Source: an uncultured Flammeovirgaceae bacterium (GTDB lineage: Bacteria; Bacteroidota; Bacteroidia; Cytophagales; Cyclobacteriaceae). Taken from it: a DNA stretch of 64,000 nt. Position 1 is the first letter of the stretch, and every line of letters begins with the position of its first letter. Below, piece by piece: positions 51,785-61,074 of this stretch. The position numbers and the translations under genes were made by a program. Below the pieces are notes generated by a model, which did not search any database, had not been told where the DNA came from, and saw only the letters and a program-made list of their open reading frames with translations. The stretch covers positions 62,001-126,000 of the forward strand of contig CAKZYA010000062.1 in the NCBI GenBank assembly GCA_937883755.1, written 5' to 3'.

Positions 51785-54700
51785 ATGATTATGTGTAGCA
51801 TTCTACCCCATTTTTTGCGAAATAGCATACTGCTGTTAGCCATGCTAGTCAGTAGTTGCGCTTTTGCCCAAACGGTAGCACTATCTACCCCGTTTCCTAC
51901 GGTATCAGAAGTGCCCCGACAAGAAGTAGGCAGCCTGAAGTTCGTTTTAGAGCAGTTAGAAACTGAACACGATGTTCGGTTTAATTATGCTAGCCAGCTA
52001 GTTGAAGGAAAGCGAGTATCAGCTCGTGCTTCCCGACAAGCAAAGACATTAGACGAAAAACTAGTATTATTACTTAAACCGCTCGGGCTGCGGTACGAAA
52101 AGATTAGCGATCAGATTTATGGTATTTATCCGGAGGCTTCCCGAGCGAAATCTAATAGGGAAGAGACAACTGCTACGGATGAGCAGAGTCTGTATAATGC
52201 TCATGTAAATGCGGTTAACCGGATGAAGAATATGCCATTACGTGCTCCGGTAGTAATAGAAAGAGATATATCCGGACAAGTTATTGACGAGAATGAAGAC
52301 CCCTTACCTGGAGTAAACGTTGTTGCAAAAGGCACTACCATTGGAACTGTAACCGACATTGATGGAAATTATCGTCTTAGCGTTCCCGATAATACCGAAA
52401 TACTGGTCTTTTCTTCAGTGGGTTATACAACTGAGGAAGTCACGATTGGAAGCCAGAGTGTTATCAATATGGCCATGTTGCCTGATATTAAGTCGCTGAG
52501 TGAAATAGTAGTAGTGGGTTATGGTACTCAAGAAAAATCAGATCTAACTGGAGCTATCTCTTCTGTAGAATCGCAAGATATTACTCGTCTTTCCGAGCGT
52601 CGGTTAGAGAATGCATTGCAAGGCCGGGCAGCTGGAGTGCAAGTAGTGCGGACTGAAGGAAGCCCCGGAGCACCAGCCCGAGTAAATATTCGAGGCTCAG
52701 GCTCTATTGGAAATACTGACCCACTGTGGATTGTAGACGGGGTACCCATGGATCCCGGTAACTTCTTCAACCCTAACGATGTAGAGTCAATGGAAATATT
52801 GAAAGATGCATCAGCGGCAGCTATTTACGGAGCTCGCGCTGCTCACGGGGTAATTCTAGTGACTACCAAACGAGGTGCTGAAGGTAGGGTAAAAGTAAAC
52901 TTCAATACGCAGGTAGGTCTACGCCAACCGCGCCCGCTACCCAATATGCTGGGTACCGAAGATTTTGTGCGCGCCAGTTCTATTGCTAGAATCAATGCTG
53001 GGCAAGACCCTGAGCCCGCTTGGGATAACCCCGAAAGCTTGCCCAATACCAACTGGGTAGACGAAGTATTTGATGGAAGTGGTATTGAGCAGATGCACAA
53101 CATATCTATCTCTGGTGGCAATGAGAATGCTTCTTTCTTCATATCAGGGGCTTACGATCGGGAAGAAGGAGTGATGATTAATAACTGGTTTGAGCGATTC
53201 GCCCTACGAGCTAACTCCGACTACAAAATTGGTAAGCGGGTTCGTATTGGTGAGTCATTGCTAGTCTCTCGTACCCGAGAGAATCCGACTTCTAGTGATG
53301 GTGGCGACCTACAAACTGTATTTCGGGCGATTCCGATTATGCCCGTGCGGGACGAGAGCAACCCTTTCGGTGGCTGGGGAACGGCTGCATCCTATTTTCA
53401 AGGGCCTAATCCAGTGGCGGCTCAAATGCAGAACCATATTCTGCAAAAGGTAAACCGTATCAATGGTAATGTATACGCTGAAGTAGATATTATAGATGGT
53501 CTAATGTTACGAGGTAGCGTAGGGGTCAATATTGCCGCACTACAACGAGAGCATTTTGCTGAGTCGTTCAGCTACGGTGCACTATCTAACCCTATCAACT
53601 CGCTCACCATGCGAAGTCGGGATAGTGAAAGCCTAAATACCAACTTAGTCTTGACTTACAATAAATCGCTAGGTAAACATGACTTTACAGTGATGGGGGG
53701 ATACGAAAGTTTTCGCAGTGATGGTATAGATTTCACCGCTACCGCTCAAGACTTCCCCGTTAACTTTGCTCGTAGTTTTGCTCTAGCTACCGGAGCGGTT
53801 GATATTTCTGACCGTACTACTATTGATGATCAGTATCGATTAGAGTCGCTCTTTGGCCGAATTAACTACAGCTTTGATAATAAATATCTGCTAAGTGCTA
53901 GCGTACGCCGCGATGGTTCTTCTCGTTTTGGTACTGCTAATCAGTTTGGAGTTTTCCCTTCCTTTTCCGCCGGATGGCGCATTATTGAAGAAGAGTTTAT
54001 GCAAAATGTTGACTGGCTTTCGGACTTAAAGCTTAGAGCTAGTTGGGGTATACTTGGTTCAGATCGTATTGGTGATTATATCTTCTCGCCTACCTATCGG
54101 AATACCCGCTCTACTTACGCATTTGACCCTACCGGACAGTCGGGTGGTAATAAGGTAAGGGGGTTTTACTTAAGCCGTTTCCCTAATCAGGAAGTGAAGT
54201 GGGAAGAAATTGTGCAAACCGACATTGGAATTGATGTAGGACTGTTAGATGGCCGCTTTAATATTACGGCTGACTACTATGTTAAGAATACTACCGATAT
54301 GTTGATCGGAGTGCAATTACCTCCTTCATACGGGGTTTCACAGGAGAATAGAAACCCGCAGAGTACCCAGCTAAATATTGGTGAGGTGGAAAATAGAGGA
54401 TTTGAGTTAGCGCTGAATTATCGTCAGAATGTAGGAGATTGGACATTTGATATTACAGGTAACGCTGCCTGGAACCAGAATGAAGTGCGTGCATTAGACG
54501 ATAATCAGCAGATTTTAGCTGGCGGCGGCGGTCACGGCTATAGCGGGCCTACCTCCATTACAGAAGCCGGGCAACCCATGGGAACCTTCTTTGGCTTAGA
54601 TGCGATTGGTATTTTTCAAACCCAGGCTCAGATTGATGAATTGAATGAGGCCTCTCCTACCGGAGTCTACCAAAATCAGTCTACCGCACCCGGTGACTTA

Positions 54701-55282
54701 CAGTACCGCGATGTGAATGGTGATGGAGTAATTACTCCTGATGATCGAACTTATATTGGTAACCCTTGGCCCGAAATGATCTACGGGTTAAACGCTAATA
54801 TTACCTTCCGTAACTTTGACTTCACCATGTTCTTCCAGGGAGTGCAAGGGGTAGATTTATTTAACGCTCCGAAAGCTTACACTCGCACGGTATTTAGTGA
54901 CTATAATACCAGTGACTTAGCATTTGAAGCTTGGACACCAGAGAATCCTACCGAGCATCCTCGCTTAATTGCGACTGATCCGAATGGAAACTTTCGACAG
55001 CCCTCTTCTTATCATATAGAAGATGGTTCTTTCCTACGACTGCGTAATATTCAATTAGGTTATACATTGCCTAATCCTGTACTAAATCGGCTCGGACTAA
55101 CTCAGGCTCGCATTTTCGTGAATGCCCAGAATATTCTAACCATTACCCAGTACGAAGGAATAGACCCCGAGGTAGTAGGCAGCGAAAGCTCAAGCAACGC
55201 TAACACCCAACGAGGGGTAGATCATTACCGTCAGTATCCTCAAACCACCCTAATTTCGGCTGGACTTCAACTTGGCTTTTAA
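51785..55282 (+). CDS. SusC/RagA TonB-linked outer membrane transporter with STN domain
   Basis: An 1165-residue TonB-dependent transporter. In order: signal peptide (to about residue 28), STN signalling domain (about 45-115, FVLEQLETEHDVRFNYASQL), carboxypeptidase-regulatory-like domain (about 158-235, SGQVIDENEDPLPGVNVV), plug (about 245-360, VVVGYGTQEKSDLTGA, VDGVPMDPG), and a 22-strand barrel ending in LQLGF. The STN domain identifies it as the signalling type that works with FecI and FecR. With the SusD lipoprotein it imports oligosaccharides across the outer membrane. Confidence 0.96.
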   Translation: MIMCSILPHFLRNSILLLAMLVSSCAFAQTVALSTPFPTVSEVPRQEVGSLKFVLEQLETEHDVRFNYASQLVEGKRVSARASRQAKTLDEKLVLLLKPLGLRYEKISDQIYGIYPEASRAKSNREETTATDEQSLYNAHVNAVNRMKNMPLRAPVVIERDISGQVIDENEDPLPGVNVVAKGTTIGTVTDIDGNYRLSVPDNTEILVFSSVGYTTEEVTIGSQSVINMAMLPDIKSLSEIVVVGYGTQEKSDLTGAISSVESQDITRLSERRLENALQGRAAGVQVVRTEGSPGAPARVNIRGSGSIGNTDPLWIVDGVPMDPGNFFNPNDVESMEILKDASAAAIYGARAAHGVILVTTKRGAEGRVKVNFNTQVGLRQPRPLPNMLGTEDFVRASSIARINAGQDPEPAWDNPESLPNTNWVDEVFDGSGIEQMHNISISGGNENASFFISGAYDREEGVMINNWFERFALRANSDYKIGKRVRIGESLLVSRTRENPTSSDGGDLQTVFRAIPIMPVRDESNPFGGWGTAASYFQGPNPVAAQMQNHILQKVNRINGNVYAEVDIIDGLMLRGSVGVNIAALQREHFAESFSYGALSNPINSLTMRSRDSESLNTNLVLTYNKSLGKHDFTVMGGYESFRSDGIDFTATAQDFPVNFARSFALATGAVDISDRTTIDDQYRLESLFGRINYSFDNKYLLSASVRRDGSSRFGTANQFGVFPSFSAGWRIIEEEFMQNVDWLSDLKLRASWGILGSDRIGDYIFSPTYRNTRSTYAFDPTGQSGGNKVRGFYLSRFPNQEVKWEEIVQTDIGIDVGLLDGRFNITADYYVKNTTDMLIGVQLPPSYGVSQENRNPQSTQLNIGEVENRGFELALNYRQNVGDWTFDITGNAAWNQNEVRALDDNQQILAGGGGHGYSGPTSITEAGQPMGTFFGLDAIGIFQTQAQIDELNEASPTGVYQNQSTAPGDLQYRDVNGDGVITPDDRTYIGNPWPEMIYGLNANITFRNFDFTMFFQGVQGVDLFNAPKAYTRTVFSDYNTSDLAFEAWTPENPTEHPRLIATDPNGNFRQPSSYHIEDGSFLRLRNIQLGYTLPNPVLNRLGLTQARIFVNAQNILTITQYEGIDPEVVGSESSSNANTQRGVDHYRQYPQTTLISAGLQLGF

Positions 55283-55293
55283 TATAAACGACT

Positions 55294-56865
55294 ATGAAAC
55301 GATTTCTGAATAACACACTTTACTTAGCACTGGCTGTACTACTATTTAGTCAATGCTCAGAGGACCCTTTAGATGTGACCAATCCTAACGAGATTGATGC
55401 GGCTAATTTCTTCCAGAATATCAATGACTTAGAACTTTCGCTTACTTCGGTATACTCCGCTATGAAGCCCCACGACCTGTTTGGAGCGGATCTTTGGCCT
55501 AAAGTACACTTTGGGTTACCCAAAACGGCCAACCAGGATTGGTTAGGTACCGATGGCTGGAATCAGCTCTATCGTAACGAAGTAACTGCGGATAATAATC
55601 TGGTTCGTAACTTCTGGCGAGCTTTCTACCGAGGTGTTGCCCGGTCTAATGATTTTATCAACAATGCCAATCAGTACATAGAGACCCAGGAGCCCCCAGC
55701 AGATGAGGTAGCTCGTATCAATGAAATGATCGGGGAGGCTTCCTATTTAAGAGGCTTCTTCTACTTCCACATGATTCGCTTGTGGGGAATGGATATTCCA
55801 GCTAGAAACCCCAATGCAATGGGCGTTCCGCTAACTCTAGATGTAGCGGCTACTCGGGAGGAAATGTTCGTAGAACGAGCTACCGTAGATCAAGTGTACC
55901 AACAAATTATAAGCGACCTGGAAGCTGCCGAAACCGCCTTACCGGAAAGTTGGGAAGGCGATGATGTAGCTCGGGCTGATGCATTTTCTGCCAAAGCATT
56001 ACTGGGTAAAGTGTACATGAATTACGAAGATTACCCTACTGCTCAGGGTTATTTCGAGGAAATCATTAATAGCGGAATGTTCTCCTTGGTTCCGTTTGAA
56101 GAATATCAAGGGCTATTTAACGGAGAAAATGAGTTTAGCTCGGAGTCACTCTTTGAACTCAACTTTTCTACTGACTTGCAGGAAACTGCATGGCAGGGAG
56201 GTTTGGGAGCTAACATTGCACTGCAAATCTCGCCTAAAGGAACCGGCTGGAGCAACGTATATCCCCACGATGTAAATGTGCTACGATTTGGCAACGATCC
56301 TCGTCTGCGAGTCAACGCCCTAGAGCCAGGAGTAGATTCGGTCGTCTTTGGTGATGGTACCACCAGGATATTGGAGCCTATGGTAGGTGACGCTGACGCT
56401 ATTGGCTGGAGCTTCCGCAAATGGGTTCCTACTGATTACTCAGTGTATTCTACCAACCGAAACTTCGGGGCAAATTTACCGCTTACTCGCTTAGCTGACA
56501 TCTACCTCATGTACGCGGAGGCTATGAATGCCCAAGGGAATGATGCAGTAGCGGCGGAATATATGAATAAAGTACGCCGCCGAGCTTATGGCCTTGATCC
56601 CGATGCTCCGGATGCTTCAGTGGATTACGTGCTGGGAGGTACTCAACTACGAGACTCTATACGGGAAGAACGGTTCCGCGAGCTATTTGCTGAGGGACAG
56701 CGCTGGTACGATATTACCCGCTGGGACATTGTAGAAGAAGAACTAGCGAAGTATCCTAGCGTTCGCTCTGGTACGGTTATTTATAACCCCGAAGATTACT
56801 ATCTACCCATTCCGCAGCAAGAATTAGATACGAACCCTAATATCACTCAGAGCACGGGATACTAA
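55294..56865 (+). CDS. SusD/RagB surface glycan-binding lipoprotein
   Basis: A 523-residue lipoprotein (lipobox LFSQC, Cys near residue 20) of the SusD family. TPR-like helices around EMIGEASYLRGFFYFHMIRLWG and the C-terminal RLADIYLMYAEAMN, REERFRELFAEGQRWYDITRW and YYLPIPQQELDTNPN blocks are diagnostic. It forms the lid of the SusC transporter and captures oligosaccharides. It starts 11 nt after susC, so the pair is co-transcribed. Confidence 0.96.
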   Translation: MKRFLNNTLYLALAVLLFSQCSEDPLDVTNPNEIDAANFFQNINDLELSLTSVYSAMKPHDLFGADLWPKVHFGLPKTANQDWLGTDGWNQLYRNEVTADNNLVRNFWRAFYRGVARSNDFINNANQYIETQEPPADEVARINEMIGEASYLRGFFYFHMIRLWGMDIPARNPNAMGVPLTLDVAATREEMFVERATVDQVYQQIISDLEAAETALPESWEGDDVARADAFSAKALLGKVYMNYEDYPTAQGYFEEIINSGMFSLVPFEEYQGLFNGENEFSSESLFELNFSTDLQETAWQGGLGANIALQISPKGTGWSNVYPHDVNVLRFGNDPRLRVNALEPGVDSVVFGDGTTRILEPMVGDADAIGWSFRKWVPTDYSVYSTNRNFGANLPLTRLADIYLMYAEAMNAQGNDAVAAEYMNKVRRRAYGLDPDAPDASVDYVLGGTQLRDSIREERFRELFAEGQRWYDITRWDIVEEELAKYPSVRSGTVIYNPEDYYLPIPQQELDTNPNITQSTGY

Positions 56866-56893
56866 TCCTCATAAGCTAAAGTTTGATTATTAT

Positions 56894-56928
56894 ATTAGCC
56901 TTCGGGGGATTGATCTCCGAGGGCTAAT
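56894..56928 (+). terminator. Hairpin between SusD and the FG-GAP gene
   Basis: ATTAGCC (56894-56900) pairs with GGCTAAT (56922-56928), with inner TCGG/CCGA pairing. A short T-rich tail (TTTATT) follows. It may attenuate transcription between the transporter pair and the next gene rather than stop it fully. Confidence 0.55.
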
Positions 56929-56940
56929 TTATTCCCGCAA

Positions 56941-58479
56941 ATGCGTATCCCTTCTTTTTTTCAATTATTCCTAGCCTATTCACTGCTTCTAGAGCTGGCG
57001 TGTACGTCTACTGGTGAAGTCGCCTCGGAAGAGCAGCTCGCTCAAACCCATTGTGGAAGCTGTCATGCTTTTCCTAAACCGGATTTACTCGACCGCGCTA
57101 CCTGGCAAGAGAGCGTACTACCCCAAATGGCTCTGCGGATGGGTATTGCGCCCAGTAATATCAACGACCCAAAAATTCAGCAAGCCTACTACCATCTAAC
57201 AGAAACTGGACTGTATCCGCGCCCCGCACTAATTTCTACCGAAGACTGGGAAAAGATCGTTCAATTTTATGATTCATTAGCTCCTGAGAGTCTTCCGGTT
57301 ATATCAGATTCGTTACCTATCACCCATCAGTTTTTACCTCATCAACCTGAGAAAAAGCTACCTCCGGCAGTCACCTGCGTTTATTTTCACCATGAAATGC
57401 AACAAATGCTGGTAGCTGACCACACCCAGGGTCAACTACTCACGATTGATTCGGAGTGGGAAGCCCTGCAACTAGTACCTCAAACCAAGCTGATAAGCTA
57501 TATTCAGGCTCTTCCTAGCAATCAGCCAGATCAGTCATCATTGCTAATTACTTATTTGGGAGAAAACATTCGTCCTGAAGACCGTCCTTCAGGCGAAGTA
57601 GCTGAGGTAATACTCACAAAAGACACAACCCTGAGTTATCAAAAATTAGATTTACCCAATCTACCTCGAGTCACCCAAGCACTATATATTGACTTAGTAG
57701 GCGATACGATTCCTGAATTGCTTACCTGTAGTTTTGGGTACTTAAGCGGTCGACTTTCTTTTTGGCAAAAGAGCGAATCAGGTAGTTATGAAGAGTCAGT
57801 TATCCGAAATGAAGCGGGTGCTCAGTGGGCTATTCCGCAGGATGTTAACGAAGACGGAAAAATGGATCTGTTCGTACTCTGGGGGCAGGGCGACGAACGA
57901 ATAGCACTTTATGAAAATCAGGGTGAAGGTACTTTTGAGGAAAAAATGTTATTGTGCTTTCCGCCCTCCTACGGTTCCAGCTACTTTGAATTAGCTGATT
58001 TTGACGATGATGGCCAGCTAGATATTCTGTACACCTGCGGCGATAATGCCGATTACTCTACCGTACTTAAACCCTACCACGGAGTGTATATTTTTCGCAA
58101 CCAGGGCGATTTACAATTTGAACAAACTTACTTTTTCCCCATGAACGGAGCTTACCGGGCTATTGCCCGTGACTTCGATCAGGATGGTGATCTTGATATT
58201 GCCGCCGTTTCTTTCTTTGCTGATTATACTCATAGGCCAGAGGAAGGGTTTGTGTATTTAGAACACAATGGTTCGTTTCAGTTTCAAGCGAGCACATTAC
58301 CCATTCAGGAATTAGGCCGATGGATTACATTGGATGCAGGAGATTTAGACCAAGACGGAGATTTAGATTTGGTGCTAGGCAATTGTTCTACCGCCGGAGG
58401 TTTTGATCGTACCTTGGATCAGCAGTGGAAAGAAGGTTCACCCTACGTGATTCTGGAAAACACACATATCCCATCCTAA
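56941..58479 (+). CDS. FG-GAP/VCBS-repeat lipoprotein with a haem-binding motif
   Basis: A 512-residue protein with a lipoprotein signal (LELAC, Cys21) and a CGSCH haem c motif at residues 38-42. A propeller of FG-GAP-like repeats carries calcium-binding loops: DVNEDGKMDLF, DFDDDGQLDIL, DFDQDGDLDIA and DLDQDGDLDLV. The single CxxCH with PKPDLLDRATWQESVLPQMALRMG after it resembles a short cytochrome c segment. Electron transfer to an oxidative step in glycan handling is possible, but the covalent haem is not shown. It lies 75 nt after susD. Confidence 0.8.
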   Translation: MRIPSFFQLFLAYSLLLELACTSTGEVASEEQLAQTHCGSCHAFPKPDLLDRATWQESVLPQMALRMGIAPSNINDPKIQQAYYHLTETGLYPRPALISTEDWEKIVQFYDSLAPESLPVISDSLPITHQFLPHQPEKKLPPAVTCVYFHHEMQQMLVADHTQGQLLTIDSEWEALQLVPQTKLISYIQALPSNQPDQSSLLITYLGENIRPEDRPSGEVAEVILTKDTTLSYQKLDLPNLPRVTQALYIDLVGDTIPELLTCSFGYLSGRLSFWQKSESGSYEESVIRNEAGAQWAIPQDVNEDGKMDLFVLWGQGDERIALYENQGEGTFEEKMLLCFPPSYGSSYFELADFDDDGQLDILYTCGDNADYSTVLKPYHGVYIFRNQGDLQFEQTYFFPMNGAYRAIARDFDQDGDLDIAAVSFFADYTHRPEEGFVYLEHNGSFQFQASTLPIQELGRWITLDAGDLDQDGDLDLVLGNCSTAGGFDRTLDQQWKEGSPYVILENTHIPS

Positions 58480-58502
58480 ATTTTGCTATTTTACGTTAGC
58501 AC

Positions 58503-60410
58503 ATGAATCAACCGCCGACCATACCTCCATCGCGTTCTCAATGGTTCAAGATTGTTGCAATAGCACTGCCATTTTTATTTTTGTTACTATTAGAAGGTAT
58601 GCTTCGATGGGTAGGCTACGGACAGGATTACCCGCTATTTATCACCAGTACTACCCAAGCTGATCACTGGGTGATGAATCCTCAGATATCCGAAAAATAT
58701 TTTTCAGAAAATGCCGATGCCACAATCGGTTATCAGGAAGCTTTTCCAATGGAAAAAAAGGCAAATACCTTCCGTGTTTTTGTTTTGGGAGCATCTACCG
58801 CAGTAGGGTATCCGTATTTACATAACGGGTCTTTTCATCGCTGGCTTCAGTATCGACTGAACCGCACGTTTCCTGATAAAGATATTGAGGTAATTAATCT
58901 AGCCCTAACCGCCGTTAACTCCTACACAGTCTTAGACTTTGCCAAACAGCTAAGTGATTATCAGCCGAATGCCGTACTTATTTATGCCGGACATAATGAA
59001 TACTACGGCGCGCTAGGGATTGGTTCTACCACAGCCATCGGAAGCAACCCCACATTAGTTCACTTAATGCTAAAGTTGCGAGAGTATCGTATCGTTCAAC
59101 TGCTGACTAATGCGCTGACGCTATTCAAACCTTCTGCATCAGAAACTGACTTGTTAGAAAATCTAATGAAGCGTATGACTGCCGAACAGGCTATCGCTTA
59201 CGATTCTGATTTATATCACAAAGGCATCCGGCAGTACGAGGTAAATATGACAGAAACTCTATCGTTTTTGAACGAACAAGGTATACCTACTTTCATCAGC
59301 ACGCTAATTAGCAACGAAAAAGATTTGCCTCCTTTTATCAGCGATAGCACCGAAGAAGAATCAGCCGATTACTATTACCAACTTGGTGAGACTACCTACA
59401 ATGAGGAAGAATTCACTACTGCCAAACAGTACTTCCTTCAAGCGAAGGAATTAGACTTACTGCGTTTTCGCGCTCCTCAAACAATTAATGACATTATTCG
59501 CCAATTGACTGATCGTTTTCCTCAAGTTCATTTGGTAGATACTCAGGTGCATCTAGAAGCATTTGTTCCCAATGGCATTATTGGGGAGGAAATTTTGCTA
59601 GAACATGTACATCCTAATTTACTCGGATATTCGCTAATCGCCGATGCTTTTTATCAGAAGCTAAGAGAAGAGGACATGATAAGCCGTGATTGGGAGCAAG
59701 CTTCAGACTGGGAGCAGGCTCACCAGGAAATGCCCATTACTGAAGTAGATTCGCTGAAAGGAGTCTACGAAATTATGATGCTTAAGGAAGGCTGGCCTTT
59801 CTACGAACCTATCACTAAACTTGATGCAACAAATCGTTCCCTACCTGAAGCTATTGCCGGAGCACTAGCCGTTCAGCAAATCTCCTGGGAAGAAGCTATG
59901 GAGCGATTGTATCAGTATTATTACCAAGATCAAGATTATGAAGAAGCTCTGAAAGTAGCCGAAGCAGTGACGCTAGCACACCCTAATGAACCTCAGTTTT
60001 TTACGAAAGCAGCCGGCCTTGCTTTGCAGATCGACGACATGCCAAAAGCCAACTATTTATTTCAGCAGGCACTATCCTTAAATGAATCAGTTTCGTTGGC
60101 TCGCCAGATCGCGATTAACTTTATCAAGGCAGATGCGCTAAAAGAAGCCGTGCCTTATCTGCAGTACATCACAGAGCGAGAGCCCACTGATGCGCTAAGC
60201 TTTCAGCTGATTGGGGCTATAAAGTCGATACTTACTTTCTCAGAAAAAGAGAGTTCATCCGAGAATGATCCTAAAGTAATGACGCAATTAGCGGAGAACT
60301 ATCTCCTTTTGGGAAAAGAAAATACGGCTGAGATGTACCTAAAGACGATATTGGCCCAAGAGCCAAACAACGAGCGAGCGTTGAGCCTCATGAATAAAAT
60401 ACAAAATTGA
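58503..60410 (+). CDS. Membrane-anchored SGNH hydrolase with TPR repeats
   Basis: A 635-residue protein with an N-terminal membrane helix (about residues 14-33) and an SGNH/GDSL-like domain. Block I holds the nucleophile in VLGASTAVGYP (about residue 97), block III is GHNEYYG (about 162-168), and the catalytic histidine lies in LEHVHPNLLG. A C-terminal TPR region (about 450-635) follows. SGNH proteins of this type transfer or remove acyl groups on polysaccharides or lipids. The following DUF5989, SxtJ and carbamoyltransferase genes form a recurring cassette with it. Confidence 0.85.
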   Translation: MNQPPTIPPSRSQWFKIVAIALPFLFLLLLEGMLRWVGYGQDYPLFITSTTQADHWVMNPQISEKYFSENADATIGYQEAFPMEKKANTFRVFVLGASTAVGYPYLHNGSFHRWLQYRLNRTFPDKDIEVINLALTAVNSYTVLDFAKQLSDYQPNAVLIYAGHNEYYGALGIGSTTAIGSNPTLVHLMLKLREYRIVQLLTNALTLFKPSASETDLLENLMKRMTAEQAIAYDSDLYHKGIRQYEVNMTETLSFLNEQGIPTFISTLISNEKDLPPFISDSTEEESADYYYQLGETTYNEEEFTTAKQYFLQAKELDLLRFRAPQTINDIIRQLTDRFPQVHLVDTQVHLEAFVPNGIIGEEILLEHVHPNLLGYSLIADAFYQKLREEDMISRDWEQASDWEQAHQEMPITEVDSLKGVYEIMMLKEGWPFYEPITKLDATNRSLPEAIAGALAVQQISWEEAMERLYQYYYQDQDYEEALKVAEAVTLAHPNEPQFFTKAAGLALQIDDMPKANYLFQQALSLNESVSLARQIAINFIKADALKEAVPYLQYITEREPTDALSFQLIGAIKSILTFSEKESSSENDPKVMTQLAENYLLLGKENTAEMYLKTILAQEPNNERALSLMNKIQN

Positions 60411-60414
60411 ACCT

Positions 60415-60564
60415 ATGGAAACTCTAAAAGAATTCTGGTTATTCCTGCGAACCCGTAAAAAGTACTGGTTAATTCCTACCTTCATTTTGCTGGTGCTTAT
60501 TGGTTTTTTGATCGTCGCTACCAGCGGTTCAGCATTAGCTCCCTTTATTTATTCTATATTCTAA
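60415..60564 (+). CDS. DUF5989-family small membrane protein
   Basis: A 49-residue protein that begins METLKEFWLFLRTRKKYW, followed by a single transmembrane helix (about residues 20-37) and the tail SGSALAPFIYSIF. This is the typical DUF5989 pattern; these tiny proteins almost always sit beside SxtJ and NodU-type carbamoyltransferase genes. It starts 4 nt after the SGNH gene stop. Function unknown; probably a membrane subunit of the cassette. Confidence 0.85.
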   Translation: METLKEFWLFLRTRKKYWLIPTFILLVLIGFLIVATSGSALAPFIYSIF

Positions 60565-60588
60565 TGGTGTTTAAGTGTTAGTGTGTTC

Positions 60589-60653
60589 AAGTGTTCGGGT
60601 ATTTAAATGGTTTATATACCTGAACACATGAATACCTTGATACATGAACACTT
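60589..60653. repeat. Intergenic inverted repeat
   Basis: GTGTTC...GGTAT (60591-60602) pairs with ATACC...GAACAC (60616-60627), and a further GAACACTT (60646-60653) can pair with the upstream AAGTGTTC. It fills the 92-nt spacer between the DUF5989 and SxtJ genes and may stabilise or partly terminate the transcript. Confidence 0.5.
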
Positions 60654-60656
60654 TCT

Positions 60657-61052
60657 ATGTCTATGAAACTATCTAAAATCATCACTACGAAATTTAGCCG
60701 AGTGCAACTGCTAGAGACTGGGCTAGTAATTATTGTGATTGGTATAGTACTCGGTTTTATTCAACCACAGCCTGATTGGTTTATCGCGGCGGCAGTAGTA
60801 GCGGGAATAGGCTTGTTAGTGCCCCGCTTTTTGTATCCGATAGCCGTAGTTTGGTTCTCATTAGGAAATCTGCTGAGCTTGGTAGTTTCACCAATACTTT
60901 TAACCCTAGTGTTTCTGCTGATTATCACTCCAATCAGTCTTATTCGGCGATGGTTAGGCCACGATTCTTTGCAGTTTAAGAAGAAAACTAACTCTATGTT
61001 TAAAGAACGAAACCATACGTTCTCGCCTACTGATCTGAAAAACTCATTCTGA
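60657..61052 (+). CDS. SxtJ-family membrane protein
   Basis: A 131-residue protein with three or four transmembrane helices (about residues 17-35, 42-58, 63-100). It ends in the ISLIRRWLGHDSLQ motif and polar tail found in SxtJ-like proteins. SxtJ is named from saxitoxin gene clusters and is generally found next to carbamoyltransferases, but its role is unknown. An alternative start is the ATG at 60663. It precedes the carbamoyltransferase gene by 22 nt. Confidence 0.85.
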   Translation: MSMKLSKIITTKFSRVQLLETGLVIIVIGIVLGFIQPQPDWFIAAAVVAGIGLLVPRFLYPIAVVWFSLGNLLSLVVSPILLTLVFLLIITPISLIRRWLGHDSLQFKKKTNSMFKERNHTFSPTDLKNSF

Positions 61053-61074
61053 CTCTTCTTCAAAACCACTCTAA

